Shown piece by piece: positions 1 through 5,060 of a stretch of 6,378 nucleotides of DNA. The translations under genes and the position numbers were made by a program. Positions within the stretch are counted from its first letter, which is position 1, and the number at the start of each line of letters is the position of its first letter. The notes beneath the pieces are model-generated. The model saw nothing but the letters and a program-made list of their open reading frames with translations, searched no databases and had not been told where the DNA came from. The stretch comes from DAOUAJ01 sp034433615 (GTDB taxonomy: Bacteria; Chloroflexota; Anaerolineae; DUEN01). The stretch spans positions 1 through 6,378 of the forward strand of contig DAOUAJ010000190.1 of the NCBI GenBank assembly GCA_034433615.1. Direction: 5' to 3'.

Positions 1-459
1 CGCGATGGGGGTGATGTCTACAAGACGTGGCTGGGGGGGTAGATCGCTGAACTCTGACATCAGATCGCGCCGGTAGCGTGCCATGAAGGCGGCCCCGCGC
101 CGTCCCACCGCGATCAGCCGGACCGGTTTGCCAACCTTTAGAATAAAGCGCGAAGCCAGCCGCAGCATGTTCGCGTTATAACCGCCGCACAGACCTTTGT
201 CCGATGTAATCAACACCAGACCGATCGTATGGATCACCTCTCGTCTGGCCAGCAATGGATGCAATGCGTTCTGAGCGCCTCGCTGTGCAGCCAGGTGTCC
301 CAGTATTTGCCACGCCTTCTCAGCGTAAGGACGCGTCGCCAGCGCCTGGGCCTGAGCTCGCCGCATCTTGGAAGCAGCGATCATCTGCATGGCCCGCGTC
401 ACCTGGGAAATGTTCTTGACACTCCGAATCCGTCGGCGAAGTTCGCGTGTGCTGGCCAT
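1..459 (-). CDS. atpG: F1 ATP synthase gamma subunit, N-terminal part (cut by left window edge)
   Basis: Gamma is the central rotor shaft of F1, turning inside the alpha3-beta3 head and coupling it to the c-ring. I translated 153 residues from the ATG at 457-459, and the frame stays open to base 1. The start reads MASTRELRRRIRSVKNISQV, followed by TRAMQMIAASKMRRAQ, the typical N-terminal helix of the family. Around residue 88 comes ITSDKGLCGGYN, the conserved beta-strand signature (usually TSDRGLCG). Family members are about 285-300 residues, so roughly the C-terminal half lies outside the window. The gene starts 7 bases after the atpA stop. Its Shine-Dalgarno region overlaps the end of atpA: GAGGT sits 9 bases before the ATG, and AAGGAG only 3 bases before it. 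Translational coupling to atpA is therefore likely. Identification is secure. Confidence 0.96.
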   Translation of the reverse strand, partial: MASTRELRRRIRSVKNISQVTRAMQMIAASKMRRAQAQALATRPYAEKAWQILGHLAAQRGAQNALHPLLARREVIHTIGLVLITSDKGLCGGYNANMLRLASRFILKVGKPVRLIAVGRRGAAFMARYRRDLMSEFSDLPPQPRLVDITPIA

Positions 460-466
460 CGGCTCC

Positions 467-2005
467 TTACCTCGATTGCTGAGCCCGGACTTCTTTGAAC
501 TCTGCAATAGCTGCTTCCAGAGCAGCTACTGTCTCCTGGGTCAGCACCTTTTCTCTGGCGATGGTCTGGCCAATGTGAGGGTGACGCTCTGCCATGAAGG
601 CATGGAAGGCCCGCTCCCAATCCTTGACCTGCTCCACAGGCACATCGTCCAGGTGCCCGTTCGTCACGGCGTAAAAGATCATCACCTGCTGTTCTAGCGG
701 CATTGGCTCGTATTGCGGCTGCTTGAGGACTTCCTGGATACGCAGGCCCCGGTCTAACTGGGCTCGGGTCGCCTTGTCCAGTTCCGAGCCGAATTGGGCG
801 AAGGCAGCCACTTCGCGGAACTGGGCCATCTCCAGCTTCAACCGGCCGGCAACCTGACGCATGGCCCTGACCTGAGCCGCGCCGCCCACGCGGGAGACGG
901 AAATGCCTACATTGAGGGCCGGGCGGATGCCGGCGTAGAAGAGGTCGCTTTCCAGGTAGATCTGGCCGTCGGTGATAGAAATGATGTTGGTGGGGATGTA
1001 GGCGGACACGTCGCCTGCCTGGGTTTCCACGATGGGCAAGGCCGTCAGCGAGCCACCGCCGTAGTCGGGATGCAGCTTGGCAGCCCGTTCCAGGAGACGG
1101 GAGTGAAGGTAGAAGATGTCGCCAGGGAACGCCTCGCGGCCGGGGGGACGGCGCAGCAGTAATGAAATCTGACGGTAGGCCCAGGCGTGTTTCAGCAGGT
1201 CATCGTAGACGATGAGGGCGTCTTTCCCTTGCTCCATGAACTCCTCTCCCATGGCACAACCTGCGTAGGGGGCGATGTACTGGAGCACTGCCGGCTCCGA
1301 GGCGGAGGCGACCACCACGATGGTATGCTCCATAGCGCCGTACTTTTCTAACGTGGCCACCACCTGGGCCACCTGGGCCCGCTTCTGGCCGATGGCCACG
1401 TAGATGCAGAGCATGTTCTGCCCCTTCTGGTTGATGATGGTATCTATGGCCAGGGCCGTCTTTCCCGTCTGACGGTCACCGATGATCAACTCCCGCTGGC
1501 CCCGCCCGATGGGGATCATCGAGTCAATGGCCTTGATGCCCGTCTGGACCGGGGTGTCTACCTTCTTGCGGACGGTTACGTTGGGAGCGATGCGCTCGAT
1601 AGGGCGATATTTCTTCAAGTTAATGGGGCCTTTGCCGTCCACCGGCTCGCCCAACGCGTTGACCACGCGCCCCAACAGAGCCTCGCCCACGGGCACAGAG
1701 GCGATCCGCCCCGTCGTGCGCACTTCGTCCCCTTCTTCAATGCCGCTGTAATCACCCATGATGGCAACGCCGACCTGCTCGGCCTCCAGGTTGAGCGCCA
1801 TACCTATCACGCTATAGGGCCGACGGTCGGTAGGGGTGAATTCGACCAGCTCGCTGGCCATCACACCGGCCAAGCCGGATACCCGCGCGATGCCATCGCC
1901 TACCTCCAGCACGTAACCGACATCAACCATCTCGATCGGCGCCTGGAACAGCTCGATCTGCCGTCGGATCTGTTGTGTAAACTCATCCAATCGGATTGCC
2001 GCCAT
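467..2005 (-). CDS. atpA: F1 ATP synthase alpha subunit
   Basis: Alpha forms the alpha3-beta3 hexamer of F1, carries the non-catalytic nucleotide site and supplies an arginine to the catalytic site on beta. The protein has 512 residues, matching the usual length (about 500-515). The N-terminal part (about 1-25) is the delta-binding helix, and a beta-barrel follows to about residue 93. The Walker A motif GDRQTGKT is at 176-183 and the Walker B strand ALIVYDD at 263-269. The segment RRPPGREAFPGDIFYLHSRL is at 285-304, and SVSRVGGAAQ at 369-378 carries the arginine finger at R372. No key residue is missing. The ATG start is preceded by GAGGAGG at 2012-2018, six bases upstream. A 33-base gap separates it from atpH, and atpG follows 7 bases after the TAA stop. 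The intact motifs argue for a functional subunit. Confidence 0.98.
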   Translation of the reverse strand: MAAIRLDEFTQQIRRQIELFQAPIEMVDVGYVLEVGDGIARVSGLAGVMASELVEFTPTDRRPYSVIGMALNLEAEQVGVAIMGDYSGIEEGDEVRTTGRIASVPVGEALLGRVVNALGEPVDGKGPINLKKYRPIERIAPNVTVRKKVDTPVQTGIKAIDSMIPIGRGQRELIIGDRQTGKTALAIDTIINQKGQNMLCIYVAIGQKRAQVAQVVATLEKYGAMEHTIVVVASASEPAVLQYIAPYAGCAMGEEFMEQGKDALIVYDDLLKHAWAYRQISLLLRRPPGREAFPGDIFYLHSRLLERAAKLHPDYGGGSLTALPIVETQAGDVSAYIPTNIISITDGQIYLESDLFYAGIRPALNVGISVSRVGGAAQVRAMRQVAGRLKLEMAQFREVAAFAQFGSELDKATRAQLDRGLRIQEVLKQPQYEPMPLEQQVMIFYAVTNGHLDDVPVEQVKDWERAFHAFMAERHPHIGQTIAREKVLTQETVAALEAAIAEFKEVRAQQSR

Positions 2006-2038
2006 TCATGCCTCCTCTGTCTGGTCAGTCAAGCGGAC

Positions 2039-2578
2039 TTAGAGTGCCGTCGTCAATTGGGCGCGCATGGCTGCTAACTTGCTCGCCAGGCTGCCATCAA
2101 TCACCTCGTCACCCACTTTAACGATCAAGCCGCCCAGAATCTGGGGGTCCACACGAAAATCAAACTCCAGATCGCCCCCGAACCGTTTGATCAGGCGTTC
2201 CCGTAATTGAGCCTTCTCCTCGTCTGTCAGCGGGATGGCGCTGGTCACCCGTGCCACCCGCACCCCTGGGCCACGCCGGACGAGACGCTCAAACTCGACG
2301 ACGATGTCGTCTAAGAGATTCAGGTGCTGTTCTTTCAAGAGCACATAGAGAAAATTGCGCACGCTCTCGCTAATTTGATCGGGCAAGATCGCGTTTAATG
2401 TCTGTTGACGTTCGGCAAAGGGAACATCAGAGTTGAGCCTGGCGTGCACTTCCGGGTGCGCCACCCACTCTTGCCTGACCGTGCTGAGTTGCCGTAACCA
2501 CGACTCCAGCGCAGATTCGTAGATGGCCTGCGCATATCTACGGGTCAATTCCGCTGTCCGAGAGGTGACACTGGTCAC
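2039..2578 (-). CDS. atpH: ATP synthase delta subunit (OSCP family)
   Basis: Delta (OSCP) caps the F1 head and ties it to the peripheral b-subunit stalk so that F1 does not spin with the rotor. The protein has 179 residues, typical for the family. It begins with the alpha-helical N-terminal domain, where LTRRYAQAIYESAL (11-24) matches the usual RRYAxAL-type start. It ends with the family signature ILGGLIVKVGDEVIDGS at 147-163. VTSAIPLTDEEKAQL at 111-125 is the standard lead-in to the C-terminal domain. The start is a GTG whose first base lies inside the atpF stop region. The string GTGA serves both, giving a 4-base overlap and strong translational coupling. GAGGTG lies five bases before the GTG, inside the end of atpF, and supports this start. 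Confidence 0.96.
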   Translation of the reverse strand: MTSVTSRTAELTRRYAQAIYESALESWLRQLSTVRQEWVAHPEVHARLNSDVPFAERQQTLNAILPDQISESVRNFLYVLLKEQHLNLLDDIVVEFERLVRRGPGVRVARVTSAIPLTDEEKAQLRERLIKRFGGDLEFDFRVDPQILGGLIVKVGDEVIDGSLASKLAAMRAQLTTAL

Positions 2579-3069
2579 GGTGACACCTCGAGCTGACTGA
2601 GAAAATCCTGAACGAGCTTTCGTTGCACTTTCTCATCCGCCGTCTGGCCGATCAACTTCTCGGTGGCCAGGACGACCAACTCGGCAATCTGGTCTCGGGC
2701 ACTGCTTAAGACCTGCTCCCGCTCACGTTCGGCTTCCTCCCGAGCGCGCGCCTTGATCTCCTCAGCTTCCTGCCGGGCCTGTTGCAAGATTTCCTCGCGC
2801 AACCGCCCGCTGGCCTGCATCGCCTTTTGGATGGCTTCCTGGCTCTCCCGGCGCGCGGCTTCCAACTCCTGCCGATAGCGCTCCTGAGTGGCCGCGGCCT
2901 CCTGGCGCACCCGATCGGCCTCCGCCAGGCTCTCCTGTATCCTGTTCCTGCGGGTTTCCAGCATGTTGAGAACCGGCTGGTACAGCAACAGTCGCAACAG
3001 GAGTAGCATGACGCCAAAGTTGATGATCTGAGCGATCAGGAAGTTAAGGTTAATGCCTAGCTTTTCCAC
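2575..3069 (-). CDS. atpF: ATP synthase b subunit (Fo stator)
   Basis: Subunit b is the peripheral stator stalk, normally a homodimer with one membrane helix per copy, holding F1 still against the rotating c-ring. The protein has 164 residues, of normal length. The membrane segment is at about residues 8-30 (FLIAQIINFGVMLLLLRLLL), followed by YQPVLNMLETRRNRI, the conserved exit from the membrane. From about 40 to 135 it is a continuous, highly charged Glu/Arg/Gln/Ala helix typical of the right-handed coiled coil. The C-terminus (about 140-164) binds delta. Only one b gene is present here, so there is no b/b' pair within the window. The start is GTG at 3067-3069, chosen because GGAGG at 3076-3080 sits six bases upstream; the nearby ATG at 3071-3073 is out of frame. 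The gene is separated from atpE by an unusual 184-base gap and overlaps atpH by 4 bases. Confidence 0.96.
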   Translation of the reverse strand: MEKLGINLNFLIAQIINFGVMLLLLRLLLYQPVLNMLETRRNRIQESLAEADRVRQEAAATQERYRQELEAARRESQEAIQKAMQASGRLREEILQQARQEAEEIKARAREEAEREREQVLSSARDQIAELVVLATEKLIGQTADEKVQRKLVQDFLSQLEVSP

Positions 3070-3089
3070 GCATAGCCTCCACCGTTCGT

Positions 3090-3105
3090 CCTGGCTCGAT
3101 CCAGG
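3090..3105 (-). other. Small hairpin just upstream of the atpF ribosome site
   Basis: CCTGG and CCAGG flank a six-base loop (CTCGAT on the plus strand), giving a 5-bp stem. It lies nine bases before the GGAGG of atpF in mRNA order, close enough to affect ribosome access. A stem this short can occur by chance. Confidence 0.35.
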
Positions 3106-3110
3106 TCACC

Positions 3111-3216
3111 AGGCGATGAGGCACCGAGGCATCGAGCGCTGAGGTCACAGAGGGCAGAGCCTGGCCATCTGTCACTTTTGTCACCTTATTGCCTCGTCAC
3201 TTGTTACTCATCGCCT
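3111..3216 (-). repeat. Nested inverted repeat in the atpE-atpF gap
   Basis: There are three tiers of complementary arms in correct nesting order. The outer arms AGGCGATGAG (3111-3120) and CTCATCGCCT (3207-3216) pair over 10 of 10 bases. The middle arms CGAGGCA (3125-3131) and TGCCTCG (3190-3196) pair over 7 of 7. The inner arms CAGAGGGC (3148-3155) and GCCATCTG (3164-3171) pair over 7 of 8, around an 8-base loop. Internal loops of 4 and 10 bases separate the outer and middle stems. As mRNA this would form a long imperfect hairpin between the c and b cistrons. There is no U-tract, so it is not a classic terminator. A processing or stabilising element is the favoured reading, but this is inference. 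Confidence 0.55.
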
Positions 3217-3253
3217 TTCACCCAACCGAGTGCCAGCGAACATCCCTGGGCCC

Positions 3254-3466
3254 TTAAACAAACTTCAGGATCAATGCCACCACCAAGGCATAGATCGCCA
3301 CCGCCTCAGCGAACACGATACCGAGGATCATGTTCGTACGGATTTCGCCAGCCGCCTCAGGATTGCGGCCAATCGCATTCATTGCACCCATCACAAGAAG
3401 ACCGATGCCGATACCGGGGCCAATAGCTCCCAAGCCAATTGCCAGAGCAGCCGGTAAGAAGTCCAT
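3254..3466 (-). CDS. atpE: ATP synthase c subunit (rotor ring, lipid-binding proteolipid)
   Basis: Subunit c forms the membrane rotor ring that carries protons past subunit a. The 70-residue product is two membrane helices joined by the polar loop RNPE (34-37). Helix 1 has the glycine pattern GLGAIGPGIGIG (11-22) used for tight packing in the ring. Helix 2 carries the ion-binding carboxylate E54 in the context VFAEAVAIYALVV. Sodium-type rings usually have Gln in helix 1 and Ser/Thr next to the Glu. Here those places are hydrophobic or Ala/Val, so a proton-coupled enzyme is inferred. The start is the ATG at 3464-3466, since GGAGG at 3476-3480 precedes it by nine bases and the product then has standard length. 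An in-frame ATG at 3502 would add 12 residues (MRHFIIFRRITN) that are unlike the family. The gene is flanked on both sides by repeat-rich structured gaps. Confidence 0.96.
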   Translation of the reverse strand: MDFLPAALAIGLGAIGPGIGIGLLVMGAMNAIGRNPEAAGEIRTNMILGIVFAEAVAIYALVVALILKFV

Positions 3467-3475
3467 ATTCGTTAT

Positions 3476-3480
3476 CCTCC
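3476..3480 (-). promoter_or_regulatory. Ribosome binding site fixing the atpE start
   Basis: GGAGG in the mRNA lies nine bases before the ATG at 3464-3466. It falls inside the longer alternative frame that starts at 3502 and so decides for the 70-residue product. Confidence 0.75.
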
Positions 3481-3504
3481 TGAAAATGATGAAGTGACGC
3501 AATG

Positions 3505-3537
3505 CGTAAAACGTAAAGAGGCCCCTTACGTTTCACG
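3505..3537 (-). other. Hairpin spanning the atpB stop codon, upstream of atpE
   Basis: In the mRNA, CGTGAAACGTAA (3537 to 3526) pairs with TTACGTTTTACG (3516 to 3505) over 12 positions, with one G-U pair. The stem can continue inward with G-U and G-C pairs through GGG/TCT to a tiny GCC loop. The atpB stop codon TAA is at the top of the left arm. The right arm ends 25 bases before the atpE GGAGG. No U-run follows, so an intrinsic terminator is unlikely. A stabilising or processing hairpin, or coupling of atpB and atpE translation, is possible. Confidence 0.55.
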
Positions 3538-4473
3538 TTTTGCGTTTTGCGTTTTATACCCGTGCCCTTCATGGGAGATCCCAGCCATGGAGAGGAACAC
3601 CAGCGCCAGGATAGCAAAGACGAACGCCTGCATGAAGCCGACGAACATCTCCAGTCCATAGAATGGCAACACGACCAGGAAGGGGATCAAGAATGGGATC
3701 ACGAAGAGCAACACCTGGCCAGCAAAGATGTTGCCAAAAAGACGGAAAGTGAAGGAGATGATCTTGGCGAATTCGCTGATCAGCTCCAGGATGCCCACGA
3801 CGCCACTGACGAAGTCACTGAAGTTGAAGAATTTGCGCAGGTACCCCTTGCCAAGCATCTTGAAGCCCGTGTACTGCACGTACACCATCACGGTCAGCGC
3901 CAGCGCCAGAGGCAAGTTGAGGTCAGTAGCGGCGGCTCGCAAGAAAGGAACCAGCACATACCCATGTTCAGATGGTTCTGCCGTCAAGGTAACCACCGGT
4001 CCCAGCTCTTTAACCTCATAACCACGCCTCCCCTCTTCGTGAGCCGGCTCGATGATGCCGATGCTGTCGAAGCCGGGGATCAGCTCCCACCAGTTGGCGA
4101 CGAGCAGGAAGAGCAAGATCGTCATGAAGAGGGGGAAGAAGCGTCGCACGTTTTCCCCGGCGATCTCCTCGGCCAGATTGTAGAAGACTTCGATGAACCA
4201 CTCGACCAGGTTTTGCAAGCCTGAGGGGATCAGGCTCATACGAAACCTGACAGCCGCCGCGATGGCCAGCAACGTGATGTCGGTCAGCAGAGTGGCCAGC
4301 AGGGTATTGGTGATAGGAAATCCCAGGATCGTGAGCCCGGGGATCTTCTCAGCGGGGAGTTGGATGGTCGGTAGCGGCACAGGGAACAGGATGCGGCCGC
4401 CGATCAAGAGAATCAAAGTCCCTACGATGATCGCCGTGTTACGCCGGTTAAAGAAACGTTTCAATGTGAGCAC
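3526..4473 (-). CDS. atpB: ATP synthase a subunit (Fo proton channel)
   Basis: Subunit a provides the two proton half-channels next to the c-ring. The protein has 315 residues, longer than the E. coli protein (271). Membrane segments are visible at about 13-30, 55-75, 113-133, 187-205, 222-250, 255-275 and 278-297. The essential channel arginine is R244 in FTFRLFGNIFAGQ, and the partner glutamine is Q282 in FVGFMQAF. RAAATDLNLPLALAL (179-193) matches the usual RAxxxDLN motif. A polar insertion at about 140-178, rich in Glu and Gly, sits before that motif. The last residues (YKTQNAKRET) come from tandem heptamers and look like an added tail. The start is GTG at 4471-4473, whose G is the last base of the atpZ stop TAG, so the two are translationally coupled. 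A G-rich stretch (4481-4488) lies upstream as a weak ribosome site. A slightly later TTG start is possible. Confidence 0.96.
   Translation of the reverse strand: MLTLKRFFNRRNTAIIVGTLILLIGGRILFPVPLPTIQLPAEKIPGLTILGFPITNTLLATLLTDITLLAIAAAVRFRMSLIPSGLQNLVEWFIEVFYNLAEEIAGENVRRFFPLFMTILLFLLVANWWELIPGFDSIGIIEPAHEEGRRGYEVKELGPVVTLTAEPSEHGYVLVPFLRAAATDLNLPLALALTVMVYVQYTGFKMLGKGYLRKFFNFSDFVSGVVGILELISEFAKIISFTFRLFGNIFAGQVLLFVIPFLIPFLVVLPFYGLEMFVGFMQAFVFAILALVFLSMAGISHEGHGYKTQNAKRET
3528..3555 (-). repeat. Four tandem heptamers encoding the AtpB C-terminal tail
   Basis: On the plus strand the units are ACGTTTC (3528), ACGTTTT (3535), GCGTTTT (3542) and GCGTTTT (3549), with no spacing. Two related units in the other orientation, GCGTAAA and ACGTAAA, follow at 3504-3517 and produce the fold-back hairpin. 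Read as mRNA, the array encodes the last residues of AtpB (about 307-315, KTQNAKRET) and supplies its TAA stop. The pattern resembles short tandemly repeated intergenic arrays known from some bacterial genomes; a family match was not tested. Confidence 0.7.
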
Positions 4474-4730
4474 TATGCATCCGCCCCCTTGATGTTATCA
4501 TCGGCGCGGTCATATCGCCGCTCCAACTCAGCATACCTGTTTCGGACAACTCGCCAGACCTCCACGGTCGAGATCGCCACACCGATCAACATACCTGCTA
4601 AAGTCAGCCAGGGTGCCATGCCCAGATGCCGATCTGCCCAAATTCCCGCCGCCAGGGGAATCGCGCTCAAAAAGAGCACCGCTGAACCCAGCCGCAAGAT
4701 GAGAGTCAAGATCGGACGTTTGCGGATCAT
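4473..4730 (-). CDS. atpZ: AtpZ/AtpI-like small membrane protein of the ATP synthase operon
   Basis: This 85-residue protein has two membrane helices (about 8-30 and 40-60) and a charged C-terminal tail. The stretch AGIWADRHLGMAPWLTLAGMLIGV fits the AtpZ/ATPase_gene1 family, in which GxWxDxxLGxxPxxTLxGxxxG between the two helices is the recognisable core. Family members sit at the head of atp operons. They have been linked to c-ring assembly together with AtpI, or to magnesium/calcium handling, but their role is not settled. It is the first gene of this operon and shares one base with atpB. The start ATG at 4728-4730 has only a weak purine-rich stretch (AGAAG) ahead of it. A promoter lies about 55 bases upstream. 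AtpZ rather than AtpI is chosen from the short two-helix form. Confidence 0.8.
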   Translation of the reverse strand: MIRKRPILTLILRLGSAVLFLSAIPLAAGIWADRHLGMAPWLTLAGMLIGVAISTVEVWRVVRNRYAELERRYDRADDNIKGADA

Positions 4731-4752
4731 GGCTTCTGTGAGCCTGAGCTAT

Positions 4753-4770
4753 GGGAACCTGCCGGCTCCC
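4753..4770 (-). other. Hairpin in the atp operon leader
   Basis: In the mRNA, GGGAGCC pairs with GGTTCCC across a four-base GGCA loop, giving a 7-bp stem with one G-U pair. It lies between the predicted transcription start and atpZ, ending 22 bases before the ATG. It could protect the 5' end or tune initiation; no U-tract follows. Confidence 0.5.
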
Positions 4771-4786
4771 GCAGTTACGCCGCAAA

Positions 4787-4815
4787 ATTATAGCAGAAGG
4801 GATAATCAGAAGCAA
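4787..4815 (-). promoter_or_regulatory. Sigma70-type promoter of the atp operon
   Basis: On the minus strand, TTGCTT (4815-4810) is followed by a 17-base spacer and a perfect TATAAT (4792-4787). This predicts a start near 4780 and a leader of about 50 bases to atpZ. The -35 box matches consensus at about half its positions, while the -10 box is ideal. No other equally good promoter was seen upstream of atpZ. Confidence 0.65.
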
Positions 4816-4951
4816 ATCCTCAATGGAGGCTGGTAATTTATACCCACCCAGATCGGGGGCTGAAGACGTTTTTTACGAACCTTCTACCCCTTTTACAGGG
4901 CACAGGTTATCCTCAATGTGAAACACTCTCAGCCCACCTATCCACCTCGCG

Positions 4952-4980
4952 TTGACGCCCCATTTGTGCCCCATTATAAT
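4952..4980 (+). promoter_or_regulatory. Sigma70-type promoter of the U32-like gene
   Basis: TTGACG (4952-4957), a 17-base spacer and TATAAT (4975-4980) match 11 of 12 consensus positions at ideal spacing. The predicted start is near 4987, leaving a leader of about 75 bases to the GTG at 5061. The match implies strong, constitutive-type expression. Confidence 0.75.
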
Positions 4981-5050
4981 GCGAGCGTTCGCAGAATGAA
5001 CTCGAAGCTCTTTCTTGAGATTCGGCAGACTTGAGATCCAGGCTGCTCAG

Positions 5051-5055
5051 GGAGG
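5051..5055 (+). promoter_or_regulatory. Ribosome binding site favouring the GTG start at 5061
   Basis: GGAGG lies five bases before GTG (5061) and fourteen before the in-frame ATG (5070). Spacing favours GTG, adding three residues to the product compared with the ATG. Confidence 0.65.
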
Positions 5056-5060
5056 AAGAA

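Larger units (their letters stand above)
3070..3253 (-). other. Long structured gap between atpE and atpF
   Basis: This 184-base stretch is the only long gap inside the operon and contains no plausible reading frame. It begins with the palindrome GGGCCC (3248-3253) directly after the atpE stop. It then carries a nested inverted repeat (3111-3216) and a small hairpin at 3090-3105. It ends with the atpF ribosome site GGAGG at 3076-3080. The pentamer GTCAC (GTGAC in the mRNA) occurs five times, at 3105, 3144, 3171, 3180 and 3196. The copies at 3171 and 3180 belong to near-identical 9-base units (TGTCACTTT and TGTCACCTT). I read it as a transcribed intercistronic region whose folding could set the ratio of c subunit to downstream subunits; that role is inference. 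Confidence 0.7.
4731..5060. other. Divergent control region between the atp operon and the U32-like gene
   Basis: These 330 bases contain no convincing gene. They hold the leftward atp leader with a hairpin (4753-4770), the leftward promoter (4787-4815), the rightward promoter (4952-4980) and a rightward leader of about 75 bases. The middle (about 4820-4950) is relatively AT-rich, with T-runs near 4870 and 4891. A 9-base direct repeat TCCTCAATG occurs at 4817 and 4910. No riboswitch or known operator was recognised. Confidence 0.7.

Noticed and set aside
794..1162. 122-residue plus-strand frame antisense to atpA
   Set aside because: It lies inside the most conserved part of atpA and has a shadow composition with no motif.
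3467..3502. 12-residue N-terminal extension of AtpE from an upstream ATG
   Set aside because: The strong GGAGG lies inside the extension and is correctly placed for the downstream ATG. The extension is also unlike known c subunits.
3547..4224. 225-residue open frame on the plus strand, antisense to atpB
   Set aside because: Its composition (Glu/Asp/Gln/His-rich) is what the reverse complement of a membrane protein gives. No ribosome site is seen, and atpB on the other strand has intact family motifs.
4835..4870. Possible second leftward promoter with TATAAA near 4850
   Set aside because: The -10 is fair, but the matching -35 region is poor at 18-base spacing. The TATAAT promoter closer to atpZ is clearly better.
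4817..4918. Direct repeat TCCTCAATG at 4817-4825 and 4910-4918
   Set aside because: Two 9-base copies 93 bases apart can be chance. They do not flank a recognisable element or align symmetrically with both promoters.
4981..5060. Possible riboswitch in the leader of the U32-like gene
   Set aside because: Only a 4-bp stem (GCGA/TCGC at 4981-4992) and weak pairings were seen, with no known aptamer core and no terminator or anti-terminator pair.
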